Shown one piece after another: positions 20,270 to 32,996 of a DNA stretch of 64,000 nt (position 1 is its first letter; each line of letters begins with the position of its first letter). A program made the position numbers and the translations under genes. The DNA comes from Sipunculus nudus (lineage: Eukaryota > Annelida > Sipuncula > Golfingiida > Sipunculidae). The stretch lies in the NCBI GenBank assembly GCA_026874595.1, contig CM049309.1, forward strand, positions 11,274,576-11,338,575, written 5' to 3'. Below the pieces are notes generated by a model, which saw nothing but the letters and a program-made list of their open reading frames with translations, ran no database searches and was not told the DNA's origin.

Positions 20270-23165
20270 TAATAAAGACACAGTTTATATACCTTGAAAC
20301 ATAACCTTTATTTTCATTAACTTTGGCTGGGTTGGAACAAGATACAGGGTGACATTGTTTAGGCTGAATGTAGCTCAGTCACCAGTCTTTAGAAACGAAT
20401 CAACAGCTACATTGGAGTTGTCATCTTGTAAAGGTCCCATATACAATGTTTGACTGAATGTTCAATTCCTATTTTATGTAATATATGTATATATATTTCA
20501 TTTAAGCATTTTATTTAAGTCAAATTATCATTAAGGAGTGTATAGATATATCGTTATCATGTGTCCTTTCAATGACAGAGCCTTACCTGCGTGCCAGGGG
20601 GTTACATATAATAACGTTATCGCCAGGTTTGCTGGATTAGCGGAATCTCTGTCATTTATTATGTGCCTGTTGGATAAGACCCCCAGGTGAAATATAAACT
20701 TTGGAATAAGTTTAATTAATTAGTATTCATGAAAAGGCCATTTATAAGTTACAGGCAAAGTGAATCAATAGCAGTCCGAGACTTTGAATACACATATTAA
20801 GGGGGACATCTATATAGGGAAGGAGACTTGGAAATGAACAAAGTGTCGATACGAGAGGTGAGTTGATTCCCTTGCAGACACCTTGCATTGGGCTCCCGAG
20901 CCTTGGGGGGGGGGGGGGGGATTCAGATTTGCTAGTTGGTAATACTTGGGGTCAAAAAACTGATTGCAAATTTATGGAACTGCCACGGTGAAGCCATGTA
21001 TATGCAACCTTCAAATTAAAATATCTATTAATTTATTCAGTTGCCAGTGTTCTGTGTGTGAGTGACCAGTGAGCCTGAGAGAATTTACAATGGCGAGCAT
21101 TGCTAGTTTGTCATCCACACCAGAGCCTGCGAAACAAGAAAAGGTGCAGCCACATCATACTTCCTGATGGCGGAAGCTAACGAGTGAACCAACCCAGTGA
21201 TCGGAGTCAAACCGTGAACAAGCCCAAAGATGTAAATACAGTTTATCCAGTTGGCCAGGCTGCTTACGTTATTCAAGCCATGCAGTAAGACATAAAATAT
21301 AATTTTTACATTTTGAACAACAACAAAAAAAAAACAGCTTAAGAGACCTTCTTTTCAAACATTACACTAAGATTAATTAAGGACATCTCATACTCTGGTA
21401 TGTTTTATAGAATTGAATTATGATCTTTGTCACAGAAAGAGTTTCTTTTAAGTGATACGTTACATAAGGTGTCTCAGTTGAAGTGATGTATTGGTTTTAG
21501 GGGGTCAAACAGTCTATTGGGACTGACCATGTATTTGGGCATTTCGCAAGACATTTAACTCGAAAGCACAAACTTCCCATTTATATACGAGGGAACACTT
21601 ATACAAGGTGATCACGAAGACGCACTGTATGGGGCTGTGTTTTTATATAAGAGAACTATGAACTGGGAGATATCTTGTATATTATGACTAGAACTTTAAC
21701 AGTGAATGTAACATATTTTCCTGTTTTGATTATATATTTGTCAGAATTTTTTTATCACATGTTTTCATGAGCCATACTTGAGCCTATTTCTTATATTTAG
21801 CTTATATAGTGTTACTTAAGCTGTGCAAACATTGTTTTTTTATGATATTTGTCTTTATGCTTGCCGTCAGTTTTACTTGGAAAGCTCAGTAATTATAAAT
21901 TTGTTTTACTTTACATTTTACCAAGCCAGCACACTAGTATCTGATGTTTTATTTGTCCCAGGAATATTAGGTGCTATTGCTCAACGGGGAGCGTGTAGAT
22001 CACCAAAGTTCCGTTTGCCTGTATGGCCTATTGCAGGTCAAGAAGGGACAGTATACACAGATATACTAATGACTTGTATGCGGACCTGGAAAGGTCGTTC
22101 TGCACAGATTTAGAATGATGTAGGTGTTGTGAGGCTATTATTGATAAAAAACTGTTAATGATCATTAATATCTCTTGCTAATCTTTGTAATTTGTTATAT
22201 TCTGCCGACTTCCTCTATATAAAGGTTATGTATTTGACAGTCTTATGAATATTTAGTCACTTTGTTGAGGAGGGCAGTATATACTTAATTATTCCATCAT
22301 ATATTGAGAATGCCTTTTAGGGGTCAAGGCAGTTAAAGGCTTCATTTGCTGACCACTATACCTGACATATGAATGGATCTGAAAGGACCCCACTGTAAGA
22401 CGTTCTAGGGGAAGTGGCATAAGAGATTCGTCAAAGATCCAAATTAACAAACAAAACATGTTTAATGGCGAGTTTTCGTAATAAGCCTAGGGTGAGCAGA
22501 GAGGACGTGTCCACCTCATTAGTATATAAATATAGGAATATCCTGATATCGGATGATAAATAGTGGACTCAAAGTGTGATTGATTTTGTGTTTTTAAATT
22601 GCCATTAGGACACATTTGCCAGCTTAGCCACAATTAAAAGTTAAAACCTATCTCAGAATCAATTTGCAATTAAAAACTTTATTTATTTTTTCAAATAATA
22701 TATCTGTTGCAGTCACTTTATAAATGTCAAATATATACTTGTATCTAAACTAAACCCAACAGAAGATGCCTATCTGCTGGGTGTATATGTGCTCAGGCAG
22801 TTCCAGACTATAATTGTGTAATTGCTTACATATATATGTAACTGCGATTACAGCCACTAACTATTTATTTCGCTCTCTCAAAATATTTCACTGTAATTGG
22901 TAGGCTCAAGGGTTGCTCAATCTGTATTAATTACACTCAGTTACTCAAGTTTTAAATCAAGTGTAACAAATACATTAATCTTCTAATAATGACATAGTTT
23001 CTTATGGATGAACATATGTATAATCATACATTCTCTTCATATTTTGCGTTGTTATTGTAACTACCACAGGACCTGTAAAAAATGTGACAAGGGGACAAAA
23101 ACAAATTAGGTGGTAGTATGAGGTAGAAATATGCTATATGACTCATTTAGCAGACAACTCAGTGG
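20270..23165. other. no supported gene; weak exon-like fragments
   Basis: I see a TATA-like TATATAG near 20813, a short ATG segment (MNKVSIRE) ending at a GTGAGT donor (about 20834-20858), and an open segment at 21960-22113 after a CCCAG acceptor. These do not join in a consistent phase by the best acceptor, so no gene is called. A poly-G tract is at about 20906-20920. Confidence 0.3.
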
Positions 23166-23167
23166 GT

Positions 23168-23519
23168 GGTAAAAGGTAAAGGTGGGGGTTTATAGTCTGA
23201 TATCACCGACGATGTCAGTCTCATCCGAATTTACACTTTGCCTTCCTGGTCTTTCGGGCCTGTTCATTCTTGTAACTTTTCTTGGCTCCCTGGGGAGCAT
23301 TCAACCCAAGCTGCCATATTAGGCGCTGGAAGGTTATTCGTTCTACATTTGCCTTCCTCCCATGACCAGTACCCATTCACTCCTGGGTCGAGAGAGCGCA
23401 CCCTTGTGGTAAAGACTTTGCCTAGGAGTCTCAGCGCAGATGGCGGTCAGAACGGGACGCGAACCCACGACCCTGCGGCACAAGTCCAGCGCCCTATCCA
23501 TTACGCCACCACGCTCCAC
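23168..23519 (-). repeat. full-length tRNA-derived SINE (family S1)
   Basis: On the minus strand it opens GTGGAGCGTGGTGGCGTAAT (A-box region), with GTGGGTTCGCGTCCCG as B box, a body with AAAGTCTTTACCACAAG and AAAGTTACAAGAATGAACAG, and a 3' end GATATCAGACTATAAA..CCCACCTTTACC. It is the best-preserved of three related copies. Both reading frames across it are chance openings. Confidence 0.85.
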
Positions 23520-25190
23520 TGGTGGTCGTAGGGTTCAAGAAGAGCATTCTTCTGGGATGCTTCCTGCTGCATGTGCAGGTCAACAATTGCAGGATCGCCT
23601 ACTTAAATATTTTGATGAACCAACAAAAGCAATGATGCATGCTTACAAGCAATCCTGTTACATTGTGCATCTCAAAACAGTCTTATAACGTATTAACTAA
23701 TGTCATGTCAGAATATGCACGTTCAACTCCAGCACTGGTGACTGATATATCAGCATGAGAAACTGAAAGATTACGCTCCCGAGGCAGCGGAAATCTTGCG
23801 CATTCAAAGAAGCAAATTCGTGCGCCCCAACGCCCCCTTGTAGCCGCGCATTCACTCTACTAATGACAATACATGATCTACATAAGTTAGATCCTAAATT
23901 CACTCTCTATCATAAATCATCGTCATAATCATTATCATAATCACGATAATAATAACTGGAGGTCTTCAAGTATAGGGCCCTGCAGTCACCAGTTCTAGTC
24001 CCGTACGAGCCCATATTGGGTTTAAGATTGGTCATAAAGTTAACACCATGTACAGATAAATTAAAATGGAACAATTTTAAGAAATATCACAGCATAATTC
24101 ATAGAGTTATTGAGAAAGGATTTAAGAATATTTTCCTCGAAAATCCATATTGGATTTAACAGGAGTTTGAAATTAGAAAGCACTGGTCCCTTATGTGTGT
24201 CAATGTTCTGTATAAAATATTCTTGAAAGAAAATCACTGACTGTGCTCTGGTGGCCATACTTGATAAGAGACAGGGCTGTAATTAGGTTGGAACATTTCT
24301 AGGCACCAATGGCCCAGCAAATTAAAAAAGAGGGAACATATAGTCTATTTGATATACTGCGGTTGAAAGAAAATTAGCGAATGTTGTGGATCAGCCATAT
24401 ATTAAACTTCGGTCTATTATTCATCAGGGCTGGAGCTCTTATATGGACACTAATCATGCCTGTGGATCTGAGAAAGATCAAATGTAGCCAATTAATTTTG
24501 AGTTACTGCGAGCGAAAGAAAATCACCGTTTGTGCACTGCATGGGGTCCATTTTGTTTTTTTGGATGGACCTGATATTCAATATAGGGCAAGAGGCCTCA
24601 TAGGCATATCCTCTTCGCATGCAATTTCGGCACAAGATAAACATAGTAGGTCACAACAAGATTATTGATTTTAATAAATTTATAGAAGAGGATAGCTTAT
24701 TACAATAAATTAGCCTCCTTGAACACACACGATATAGAGAATAGCGTTTTCTCCGCCAGATCTCATTTTCTACTCAAAACGAACCTCTTCTGTTTGGGCA
24801 CTGTGAGACGGCAGGAGTACTTGTCTCAACAGTCTATATATCTATCACTTAAAATATGTGATAGTATGGTATGACCGTTTTATTATTGGTTCGTTTGAAC
24901 TGATTCTGTCGTAGTATTTTTAAGAACACTGGGGTATGAAGATTTTATTACAAATAGGGATTCAAGCGCCTGTGCTGATATGTAGTAAAATGTAGACTGA
25001 TTTCTCATATCTTTAAATAGGCTTATTTTGTTTCATAGATATGCATGATGTTAGGTTGATATTTATTTACCTTAATTACTTACCTTGTTAAAAATAAGGC
25101 CCTTTAATATTTCACCCTATAGATATATACAAACTCAAACGAACAAAAACAGGTGGACATTAGGAGATGAAACAGACTGTAGACCTCTCC
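23520..25190. other. no gene seen
   Basis: AT-rich sequence with short frames only. ATC/ATA-rich runs are near 23900-23960. Nothing here can be assigned. Confidence 0.4.
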
Positions 25191-25194
25191 TAGG

Positions 25195-25196
<2 letters not shown>

Positions 25197-25256
<60 letters not shown>
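25197..25256. repeat. (TA)30 microsatellite
   Basis: Pure TA, directly preceding a MITE-like palindrome. Confidence 0.95.
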
Positions 25257-25259
<3 letters not shown>

Positions 25260-25460
25260 TCCATCTGTCTGAACGACCACCTCTGAAATGCCGGCACCTG
25301 GCTATTACGACCACTAGATATCAGTCTCTTTTGAAATTCCATTATATTATCATTAGGTAAAACCTGTGAAATACGACCACCTGGCTGTTACGGATTACGG
25401 GCAGTTTTTCCTGACCAAAGTGACATATTACTAATTAAAGGACCTGCCTAATGCGGGCAC
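25255..25460. mobile_element. MITE-like repeat (GACCACC type)
   Basis: ACAGTCCATCTGTCTGAACG with ACGACCACC, then two more TTACGACCAC / TACGACCACC blocks, related to the compact palindrome at 25873-25954. Degenerate; its right end is uncertain. Confidence 0.45.
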
Positions 25461-25872
25461 TCTTTGTGCTACTCACTGACCAGCGCTGACCGGTCGGTTG
25501 ATTGACCTTGCGTGAAGCTGCGATTGGTGTGCGTTAGAACGGAGCACAGACTTGTGATTATTTGGACCCTGGGCCGAACGTGGGCCTGGAGCCCCAGGCG
25601 GGCAACGTGACTAGCTCACACGACCTATTAATCCACATGAATGTAGGTAACCCGAAGTTAATCTTTGATCTGTGCGACCGTGATCTGTCTTTGATCTCTT
25701 CAGTGCATTACATCATATTACACAGATATGAACATGTATATATGTGGGCAATTACAAAATACATGTAACACCAAGATCGTTCCCTTCTGCAAATATGTTT
25801 ATATCTATAGTCATAAAGATGGTCTAATATGTATATTTCCATCATACAAGTCAGCTATATTTGTACTAATGT

Positions 25873-25951
25873 TCAGAACCTGTCAGATATAACCACCTGT
25901 CTATTACGACCACTTTGGCCAGACGCTTGGGTGGTCGCATTAGACAGGTTC

Positions 25952-25954
<3 letters not shown>
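25873..25954. mobile_element. short palindromic MITE next to (TA)n
   Basis: Left end CAGAACCTGTCAGATATAAC and right end GGTCGCATTAGACAGGTTCG are imperfect terminal inverted repeats around a short GACCACTTTGGCC centre. It abuts a TA tract at 25955, consistent with a TA target preference (inference). Confidence 0.65.

Positions 25955-26006
<52 letters not shown>
25955..26006. repeat. (TA)26 microsatellite
   Basis: Pure TA immediately after the MITE. Confidence 0.95.
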
Positions 26007-26007
<1 letters not shown>

Positions 26008-27529
26008 GGAAGGATCGATCCGCTGTATACTATATTTCATATACAGTATATCTATGTTCGTTTTAAGGCCTACTTTTAAGCGACCGCGTCAAAACAGGTT
26101 GTATAATGAGTTTATACAACTCCCATATGTGTCGTAGGCCTATACTGGATTTCATTTTTTTTTGCCGGTACAAATTATTTATGGTTTGGTTACACGTAGG
26201 CCTACCGCTGATCAAAGATCGACTTACGTCACGAACGTTAGTAGGGCCTATATAAATTCTGGAAATAGAGACCAGCATGGATTCATCATATGAAGTTCGT
26301 TCTGACAATGCGAATGCAGCACTGGAGGAAAATGCCATGGGTTGGTATGTGTGATATTCAACGTAGGCCTATATGCCAAATATCACTAAGAGTACAAAAT
26401 ACAGGGTTCGTATTAGACTCATTCTGGAAAACCTTGAAAAATGGTGTTTTTTCAATGTACACTTGGAATAAACCTTGAATTTTGGCGTAGGTCATTGTTC
26501 CATGGTATAGATCTATATTGCCCGTTCAAGCGGCATGGCATAACGCTGGCGGCAGGTTATGTAGCTTGAGCACGACGTTTATAGCAGTAGCGCTGACTGG
26601 CGTCTGTTTGGGAAACTAACGGCTGGTGCAAAGATTACCATTTCGACTCGCCGGCAACTCTGTGAAACTCTTTTGCATATTAATACTATGACGATATTGT
26701 TTTACTATCACCATTTGATTTAAATTAATTCTTTTCAAAGACTACAATAGTCCGTTTCATCCCCTCATGTCCACCTGTTTTTTGCTATAACAATTTTTTA
26801 TTAGTTGCATTTCAAGGGAAACAATTATTGAGGAGAGCAGAGGTTTAAAGGACCTAATTTTCAACAAAGTAAATTAATACCAACCCTGCACCTTACTCAA
26901 GAAAAAGAATTATTTGAAAATATGAGAAATCAGTCTACATTTTACAACATATCAGACCCACTTATATGGCGGTCAAGGTCATTGGTCACATGCAAAAACA
27001 GCCTCAACTGACAGCTGCTTATTGGATGATCTCATGTAAACATTCTAAAAAATATAACCAGCTTAAACAAAGATGGCTACTTATGGAGGACAACATCATA
27101 TCTGCAAGATCATGGTGAAGAGACTAAATAAAATGTTGTGAAACATTAACGGGGGATTTATTGTAAAATTCTTAATTGCCATATTAGGTTGTCACTTCCA
27201 TATGTTGTTTTCTTGGAAATTATTGAAAAATGTACACTTTAAAGAAAATCATCTGCAAAAAAACAGGTGGACAACATGAGGTGAAACTGACTTTAAGTAT
27301 AATAGTACTTAATAGGATAAGTCTGTATTATATTGTTCAGCGTTGTTATCTATTGTGACCTGGAAAAATCCCTGTAAGACATGGAGATACTCCTGGAATT
27401 TTGATCTGCCAGGTGAGTACGAACCCTGGAAATATTTAACACATCAAATTGGTTAGAATAATATTAAATTTAAAAAAGGGATGTGCAAAATTGAATATGA
27501 ATATCTTTTTTAACCAGTGTTAGCAAGAC
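26007..27529. other. no gene seen
   Basis: No supported coding exon. AAGATGGCTACTTATGGAGG near 27071 has a good start context but opens only about 20 codons. Confidence 0.4.
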
Positions 27530-27601
27530 GCGTCGGTGGTGTAACGGTCAGCATGGTTGCCTTCCAAGCAATCGACCCGGGTTCGACTCCCGGCCGACGC
27601 A
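27530..27601 (+). tRNA. tRNA-Gly (anticodon TCC)
   Basis: Complete 72-nt cloverleaf. The seven-pair acceptor stem GCGTCGG/CCGACGC is perfect. The D arm is TGGTGTAACGGTCAGCA-like, and the anticodon arm has loop CTTCCAA with TCC at 27563-27565. The T arm CCGGG TTCGACT CCCGG contains the B box GGTTCGACTCC, and A27601 is the discriminator. It reads glycine GGA codons. No intron. A run of ten T (27607-27616) right after the gene is a typical RNA polymerase III terminator. The intact stems argue for a functional gene rather than a SINE head. Confidence 0.96.
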
Positions 27602-27606
27602 GTTCA

Positions 27607-27616
27607 TTTTTTTTTT
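27607..27616 (+). terminator. RNA polymerase III T-run terminator
   Basis: Ten consecutive T five bases after the tRNA-Gly 3' end. Confidence 0.8.
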
Positions 27617-28755
27617 ATTTACATGATAATAATACCTATTTTATCCATACTCTTTTTTGCAATTTCTTTATTCTTTATATTCACACACAATTCAGTATCT
27701 TATTCTGTTAATTATTTTAAGAGATTTTTCCTGATCGAGCAAAATATAACAAAGCAGGACATTGTCGCCACCTGCTGGGCGACATAAGAATTATTTACCT
27801 GATTAGGCCATCAGGAAAGTAAATATAGAGGGGTGTTGCAGTGGTTGCGTCTAAGTTACGGACTACGGTCTCACATACAATGTTAAATTTAAGGGCCGGT
27901 TAGTTATTTTCAAAGAACCACGATTGATTTTATATTAAAAACTGATCTGGTAAAAAACAAATGGTTTTAATTTATTTATTTAGGCCTACTGCAATTATAT
28001 TTATAATTCATCGCGATCGTCTAACTTGTATTTAAGTGATACTAACCGTAAATGAATAACCCCTACAACCTTTCGCAGAAACTTCATACCTCTAGAGTAT
28101 GTTGAATTAACACGAAAAATAGCGTCTTCTCTTTGTAATAAATTGGTATATGCCAAAATATTGCCCTTACTTTCATGAGTCATGAAACAAGCCATACGGG
28201 GGAACATACTGGAAGGTCATCCTGTCGCATGGATATCTTTGTAAAAAGCCGGTATTTTTAACATTGGCTACTAGTGATGAATTAACACAAAAGGAAATGT
28301 ATGAACTAACGAACCAAACTGAAAATCTGTCCCTATGGTCATTTCCTGTATCGCGTAATAGTTGACTAATGTTCAGCTCCCGTGAGAGCCATGCTTGTAT
28401 TCATGCGGTCATAAATTCAACAAACATTCAGAGGGATATATCGATATGTTGAGTGACATTTTTTTTCTCGTACATGATAGGTGTTGTAAGAAAGAATACT
28501 AAAATAGCTAACAATTGGTCTGGCTTATTTCAGCTAGGTGACAGCGTAATGTAATAAACAGCCATGTTTGAGGAATACAAGTTTCTTCTTATTATGTCAT
28601 GAAATCCGCAAATATTATGTTCTAAATCATTTGTTACTCCTTTAGAAAAGTGGAAGAATGCAGCAGGATTATTTATTAACAGAAAAATACCCAAGACCCA
28701 CGAAAACAAACTACAAAAACAAAAAAAAAAAAAAAAAAATCACTGGAAACAACCT
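27617..28755. other. no gene seen
   Basis: AT-rich; a poly-A run is at about 28720-28739. No supported feature. Confidence 0.4.
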
Positions 28756-28987
28756 AACTCTTTGACATTCCTGAACATTTTAGTTGTTTTAACTGATAAC
28801 TAACATAACATAATAAGATTAATTAATATGAAGGCCAGCGGCTTCGTGTGACCAGGCACTAAACAGCGTCGGGTTCTCTCGTCAGTTTAAAAATCAAGCA
28901 GAGTACAGGCATAAATTCCACGAATTTACTTGTTTATGCCAGTTATCAGTTTAAACAACTAAAACATTCAGGAATGTGAAAGAACTT
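28756..28987. repeat. inverted repeat, arms of about 53 bp
   Basis: Left arm 28756-28808 begins AACTCTTTGACATTCCTGAA. Right arm 28934-28987 is its reverse complement with several mismatches (TTCAGGAATGTGAAAGAACTT end). The spacer is about 125 bp. It may be a small foldback or the edge of a larger element continuing to about 29160. Confidence 0.75.
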
Positions 28988-30667
28988 GGTTTATTCACAG
29001 TGTTTTTGGTTGATTTCGGGCATGTTTTCTTGTTTTCCGACCTGTTGAAAGAAGTATACAGATATCGGGCGCGATCAGTGGTACCAAAAAAAAGATAAAT
29101 AAATAAACATAACGCGCACGCCACATAGTTTCCGTACCGCGCGACATCACAAATCAAGATTGTTTGAAGCTTCAAACGGGTGTTTCTTCTCTCATCTTTC
29201 TTCTCCTTGTTTGGGAATTGTCGCGCATGCGCCAGATCGGATATCTGGTCAAGCAGTCTAGTAATGGTATACATACACTCGTGGATTTTTTTACTAACAC
29301 GAAGAACCATAACAACGTATATAACACGTGAGTAAGAAATAATAAATGCGTGTACCATGCAGGATGGTTTTGCTGAAACATATTCATTCTGGCAAAATGA
29401 ACTAACAGCATGAGGTAATACACTTATACAAATGTTTATGCACCTTTAAATTTTGGCGCGAATCTGACTAAAGGGGCGGATCCAAATAAATTGAGATAGT
29501 TTGCTTGTTAATAACTGTATTACCCCCTAAAGACTACCACCCGCAGTCATGTGTTAAAGTAAAAAGGGACGAATTAAGTGTTTTTCTTTTGCTTTGTGGC
29601 GGATTTATGCGCTCCACCGAAGGCACTTCTTTCTGTCGATATAGTTGTTCATAGACCTATTTTGATGTAAAATTCTAATACTAATTAAGTAAAAAATTAA
29701 AGATTGAAATATAAATACATGTTGGACCAAACTGTTTGACCATATCTGCCTTGGTGTCTACAGCTCGTTTTTTTCTGATTCCAAAAGCTTGAATTTTTCA
29801 TGACATTTTCCACTACACAAGAGACACCTGTTGACGACGTCCGGTACTTAGTTTTCGGATTAAGGCAAGGTAAACCTAATAGTACATGGTGGTTTTATGT
29901 GCAGGGCATATGGTGGTTTTATGTGCAGGGAGTTTTGCACCCAGAACGGAGACTGGGCCCTAATGTGATATGCTGGTGCGAAGTGTGACGTCACAGGCAA
30001 AATTTAGAAAATACTTAAATCTAGCAATACTTGTTGGTTTTATTCTTCCCTGAAAATTATGGCCTGACAGGATCAGAAATACTAAGCTTTTGATGATCTA
30101 GAATTTTTAGTCACAGGGGTTTTTCCTTGTTGGTGACGTCACTGCCGAGTTGGCAGTGCTCATAGATGTGACAATAGTTTTGATATAAATCAATTTTAGA
30201 ACAAATCACACAACCACATATTTTCTGTTGAAAAATAAATAGAAAAAAGCATTCCTTCAGAAATTGGATTCAGTTGATGTAAAATCTATATTAAATTTTT
30301 TTTATGGGCCATGGTTTTATATTATAATATCATGACATTTGGAATACGATTGCTTGACGAAGTGTACTGAAAGAAGGAAAGGATTGCTTCATTTTTTTTA
30401 ATTCTGATAGAGATGAGATATCTCATCTTTAGCGACAGACTTAGACTGGTAAAGCAGGGAAGGCTAACAAGACTTACCGGTATTTTAGCTTTATGGCTAT
30501 GTTTGCAACACCAAGGACAGGTACTGCAACCTGGAGGTAATTCAAATAACTATAATTTATTGAACTAAGCGCGAGTTTATGTACCAGAACAGAAGGTCCC
30601 TCTTGTTACATTTGAGTGGTAAACAATAATTGACGCCTGGCGGGCCGATCTAAATACACATGCAGAT
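28988..30667. other. no supported gene
   Basis: A minus-strand frame of 135 codons (29358-28951) runs through the right arm of the inverted repeat and reads poly-T-derived Phe/Leu text, so I take it as non-genic. Nothing else is assignable. Confidence 0.4.
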
Positions 30668-30955
30668 GGCGTAGGTATACATGTACAGAAGAGGGTAATG
30701 TAATCCGTTCAAGTACGTTGGATCAGAATTGTTTCAAGGCAAATTACATATACACATGGATGTAATGTAGTGAAGACTTCACGGAATGAAAAATATTTAG
30801 CAAGCATGCGCATGTGGAATGTATATAGGTGTTTCCGTGACAATCTTTTATTTGAAATTTTGACAGTTGGGAGAAGTAGTCCCAGTCGTCCGCTGTGCCT
30901 ATCAGGAAGAGATTCTCTTTGAATAGAAACGACCTCTGGCTCCCGTTATACACAA
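30668..30955 (+). repeat. dispersed repeat family R1, copy 2
   Basis: Same block order as 1673-1970 and 55592-56068: GCGTAGGTATA, CCGTTCAAGTACGTTGGATC, AGAATTGTTTCAAGGCAA, GAAGACTTCA, AGCATGCGCATG, GGTGTTTCC and TAGAAACGACCTCTGGC. Non-coding. Confidence 0.7.
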
Positions 30956-32435
30956 GTTGTTTCTATTAAATGAAAAAAAAAACGCATGTCGACATCTCAA
31001 ACAAAGTTTAAAGTAGGTTATTTCTAGATGAATACAAATGTCTTAGAATAATTTTTAAGACATTAAAATGAGGATATATAAGGATTTTCTTTGTATGCTA
31101 GGCTTGCTAGCTATGAGTAAGAACTTTTCATACAAGAAAAGTCATCGTGAACGATTGCCTTTCAACCCACACTCATGCTTGTTCCAGGCCCAATTGCTCC
31201 TGTATGTAACCGTTCTGGAACATGTATTTTGTACCAGGACTTTGTGCACCTACTCCAAGCAGAACAAAGAACCGTTTTTTTTTGGTCAGGTTGTTTCGAC
31301 CTAACAGGAAAATGTTCAGAGACCGCAAATAAAGCTTGATCCTCCTGGGCTTAATAATGCAAGTTCATAGAAATACGTATCATGATTCTCCTATACTCGA
31401 TGGATGCATCACAAGTGAGCTCTGCTCGGCAGGATCCAGACCATGCAGTGACTGAATCCAGCACTCCCCCATGATAAAACAAATTAATGGACTTATCTCT
31501 CTAGTGTTAATTATCCTTAAGGAGGCATATTATTGTGATCCAAAATAAAGTGGATCGATCCTTGGGTGTTAACCGAATCTAAAACATTCTGCAAATCCTG
31601 CTCACTTTTTGAGAGAAGTTGCTATCCGGCCAACTAAAAAAAAACAAGTAACCAACCTTGGCAAAAACATGATACTTCCTGCCGAGGTATAATTACTGTA
31701 TAACCGCCAGAATACAATTGTAGTGTCTTGAAGTGTCTCATCTGTTGACGGCTGTCAGGTGTCAGCGCAGTACGGTCAGACTGCCGCCAAAAAACGACTG
31801 TGCAATGAAAAATACGTCAGTTACATATTTCATGCATGTATATTCATTTGTGATAAAGATGATTACAATTTCCAATATAGTCGCCTCGTTGATGAGTCTC
31901 GGAATTAAGGTGTTTGCCCATTGTTAACTGTGTAAATATTAATGCCATCACTTGTCTCATAATCAGTGCTGAAGGCATCTAGTGACAGGTCCTAAGACCT
32001 TCGGGTTGCGGGCTTTGTTAGTGTGTGTAGTGAACGGGATAATCAAGAAAGGACTTCTGTCCACACATATAAAGACGGCATATGATTATGTTTACTGCAT
32101 TCAATGGCTAGTCCCAAATGACAAAAGGGCTACCTCCATAAATTCCCATCCAGGTAAATTTGTTTGGATCGGACCACTCCGGCAGGTTGTATACCTAGTC
32201 AGGGCAAGTGAAGAACGCTGCCCTTTCGTGTTGTGTATGTTTATCTGTCGTTGTACATACCGTTCTCCTCTTTATGCAGATAAAACGTCACTTGCATGCC
32301 GCGGTCGTTCGAGCTCAAGGCATGTTTAGTGTATCTAACACTGGAATATGAGAACACTTAAACACACGGGCTGTCACGTAGGCTTCAACTCAAGCGATCT
32401 TACATATAGCCTCAGGAATCTTATCCTCAGTTTCG
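30956..32435. other. no supported gene
   Basis: A plus-strand frame of about 115 codons (31982-32329) has no splice context or recognisable motif. Left unassigned. Confidence 0.35.
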
Positions 32436-32441
32436 TATAAA
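32436..32441 (+). promoter_or_regulatory. possible TATA box
   Basis: TATAAA 58 bases upstream of the candidate first-exon ATG at 32499. Speculative. Confidence 0.2.
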
Positions 32442-32498
32442 CTCAGCAGACGACAACTTTCATTAACAGTCTACAGAAGTACGTACAAGTAACGTTAC

Positions 32499-32581
32499 AT
32501 GGGGGATTATAAACACCGAGGTGCACTTCTGGAATACACAAGAAATCCTCAATGGAAACCGGATATTTGGGACTATATTAG
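32499..32581 (+). CDS. candidate first coding exon (gene 2 or a separate gene)
   Basis: ATG followed by 27 codons beginning MGDYKHRGALLEYTRNPQ and ending at a perfect donor AG|GTAAGT in phase 2. The start context (GTTACATGG) is acceptable. The next CAG acceptor downstream (about 33189) would put a stop two codons later. A phase-correct join is possible to 39909, just before the 39931 ATG, giving a 408-residue model. The acceptor there is weak, so membership in gene 2 is tentative. I do not recognise the peptide. Confidence 0.3.
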
Positions 32582-32937
32582 GTAAGTTTATACAAGTAAG
32601 GAAGTATTTAAAATGAAATTTTAAAGCTGTGATTTAAAAATGACTAATATAAATTTTCACTAGGGAACATTCCGGTTAGCCATGCAAGATCTATGAAATG
32701 TTACATTCTATACATGCATGGTTAAGTTATGGCATTAATAAAACTTTCATGACATTCCCATTTTTTATAGGTAAATATAAATAAGTGAACTTGTCGTTAA
32801 AATACCGTTTGATGTAAAATATATTACATGGGTTTGAGGTCAAGCTATGATTTTAAGTCTGTTTCCTGTACTGTTTCGTACCTAGACATAATCGAAGCCA
32901 ACACTGTTTACATGCAATTTTCTAAAAGGGCATCTGA

Positions 32938-32938
<1 letters not shown>

Positions 32939-32992
<54 letters not shown>
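32939..32992. repeat. (TA)27 microsatellite
   Basis: Pure TA tract. Confidence 0.95.

Positions 32993-32996
<4 letters not shown>

Noticed and set aside
20834-22113. A possible small gene (MNKVSIRE exon, then an open segment ending KGRSAQI)
   Set aside because: The best acceptor (CCCAG at 21960) is out of phase. The alternative acceptor at about 21851 keeps phase but reads hydrophobic, AT-driven text; no motif supports it.
27071-27140. ATG in strong context (MATYGGQHHICK)
   Set aside because: Only about 20 codons, with a weak donor and no following exon found.
28951-29358. 135-codon minus-strand frame
   Set aside because: Runs through an inverted repeat arm and poly-T; no domain and no splice signals.
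31982-32329. 115-codon plus-strand frame
   Set aside because: No recognisable motif or flanking gene signals.
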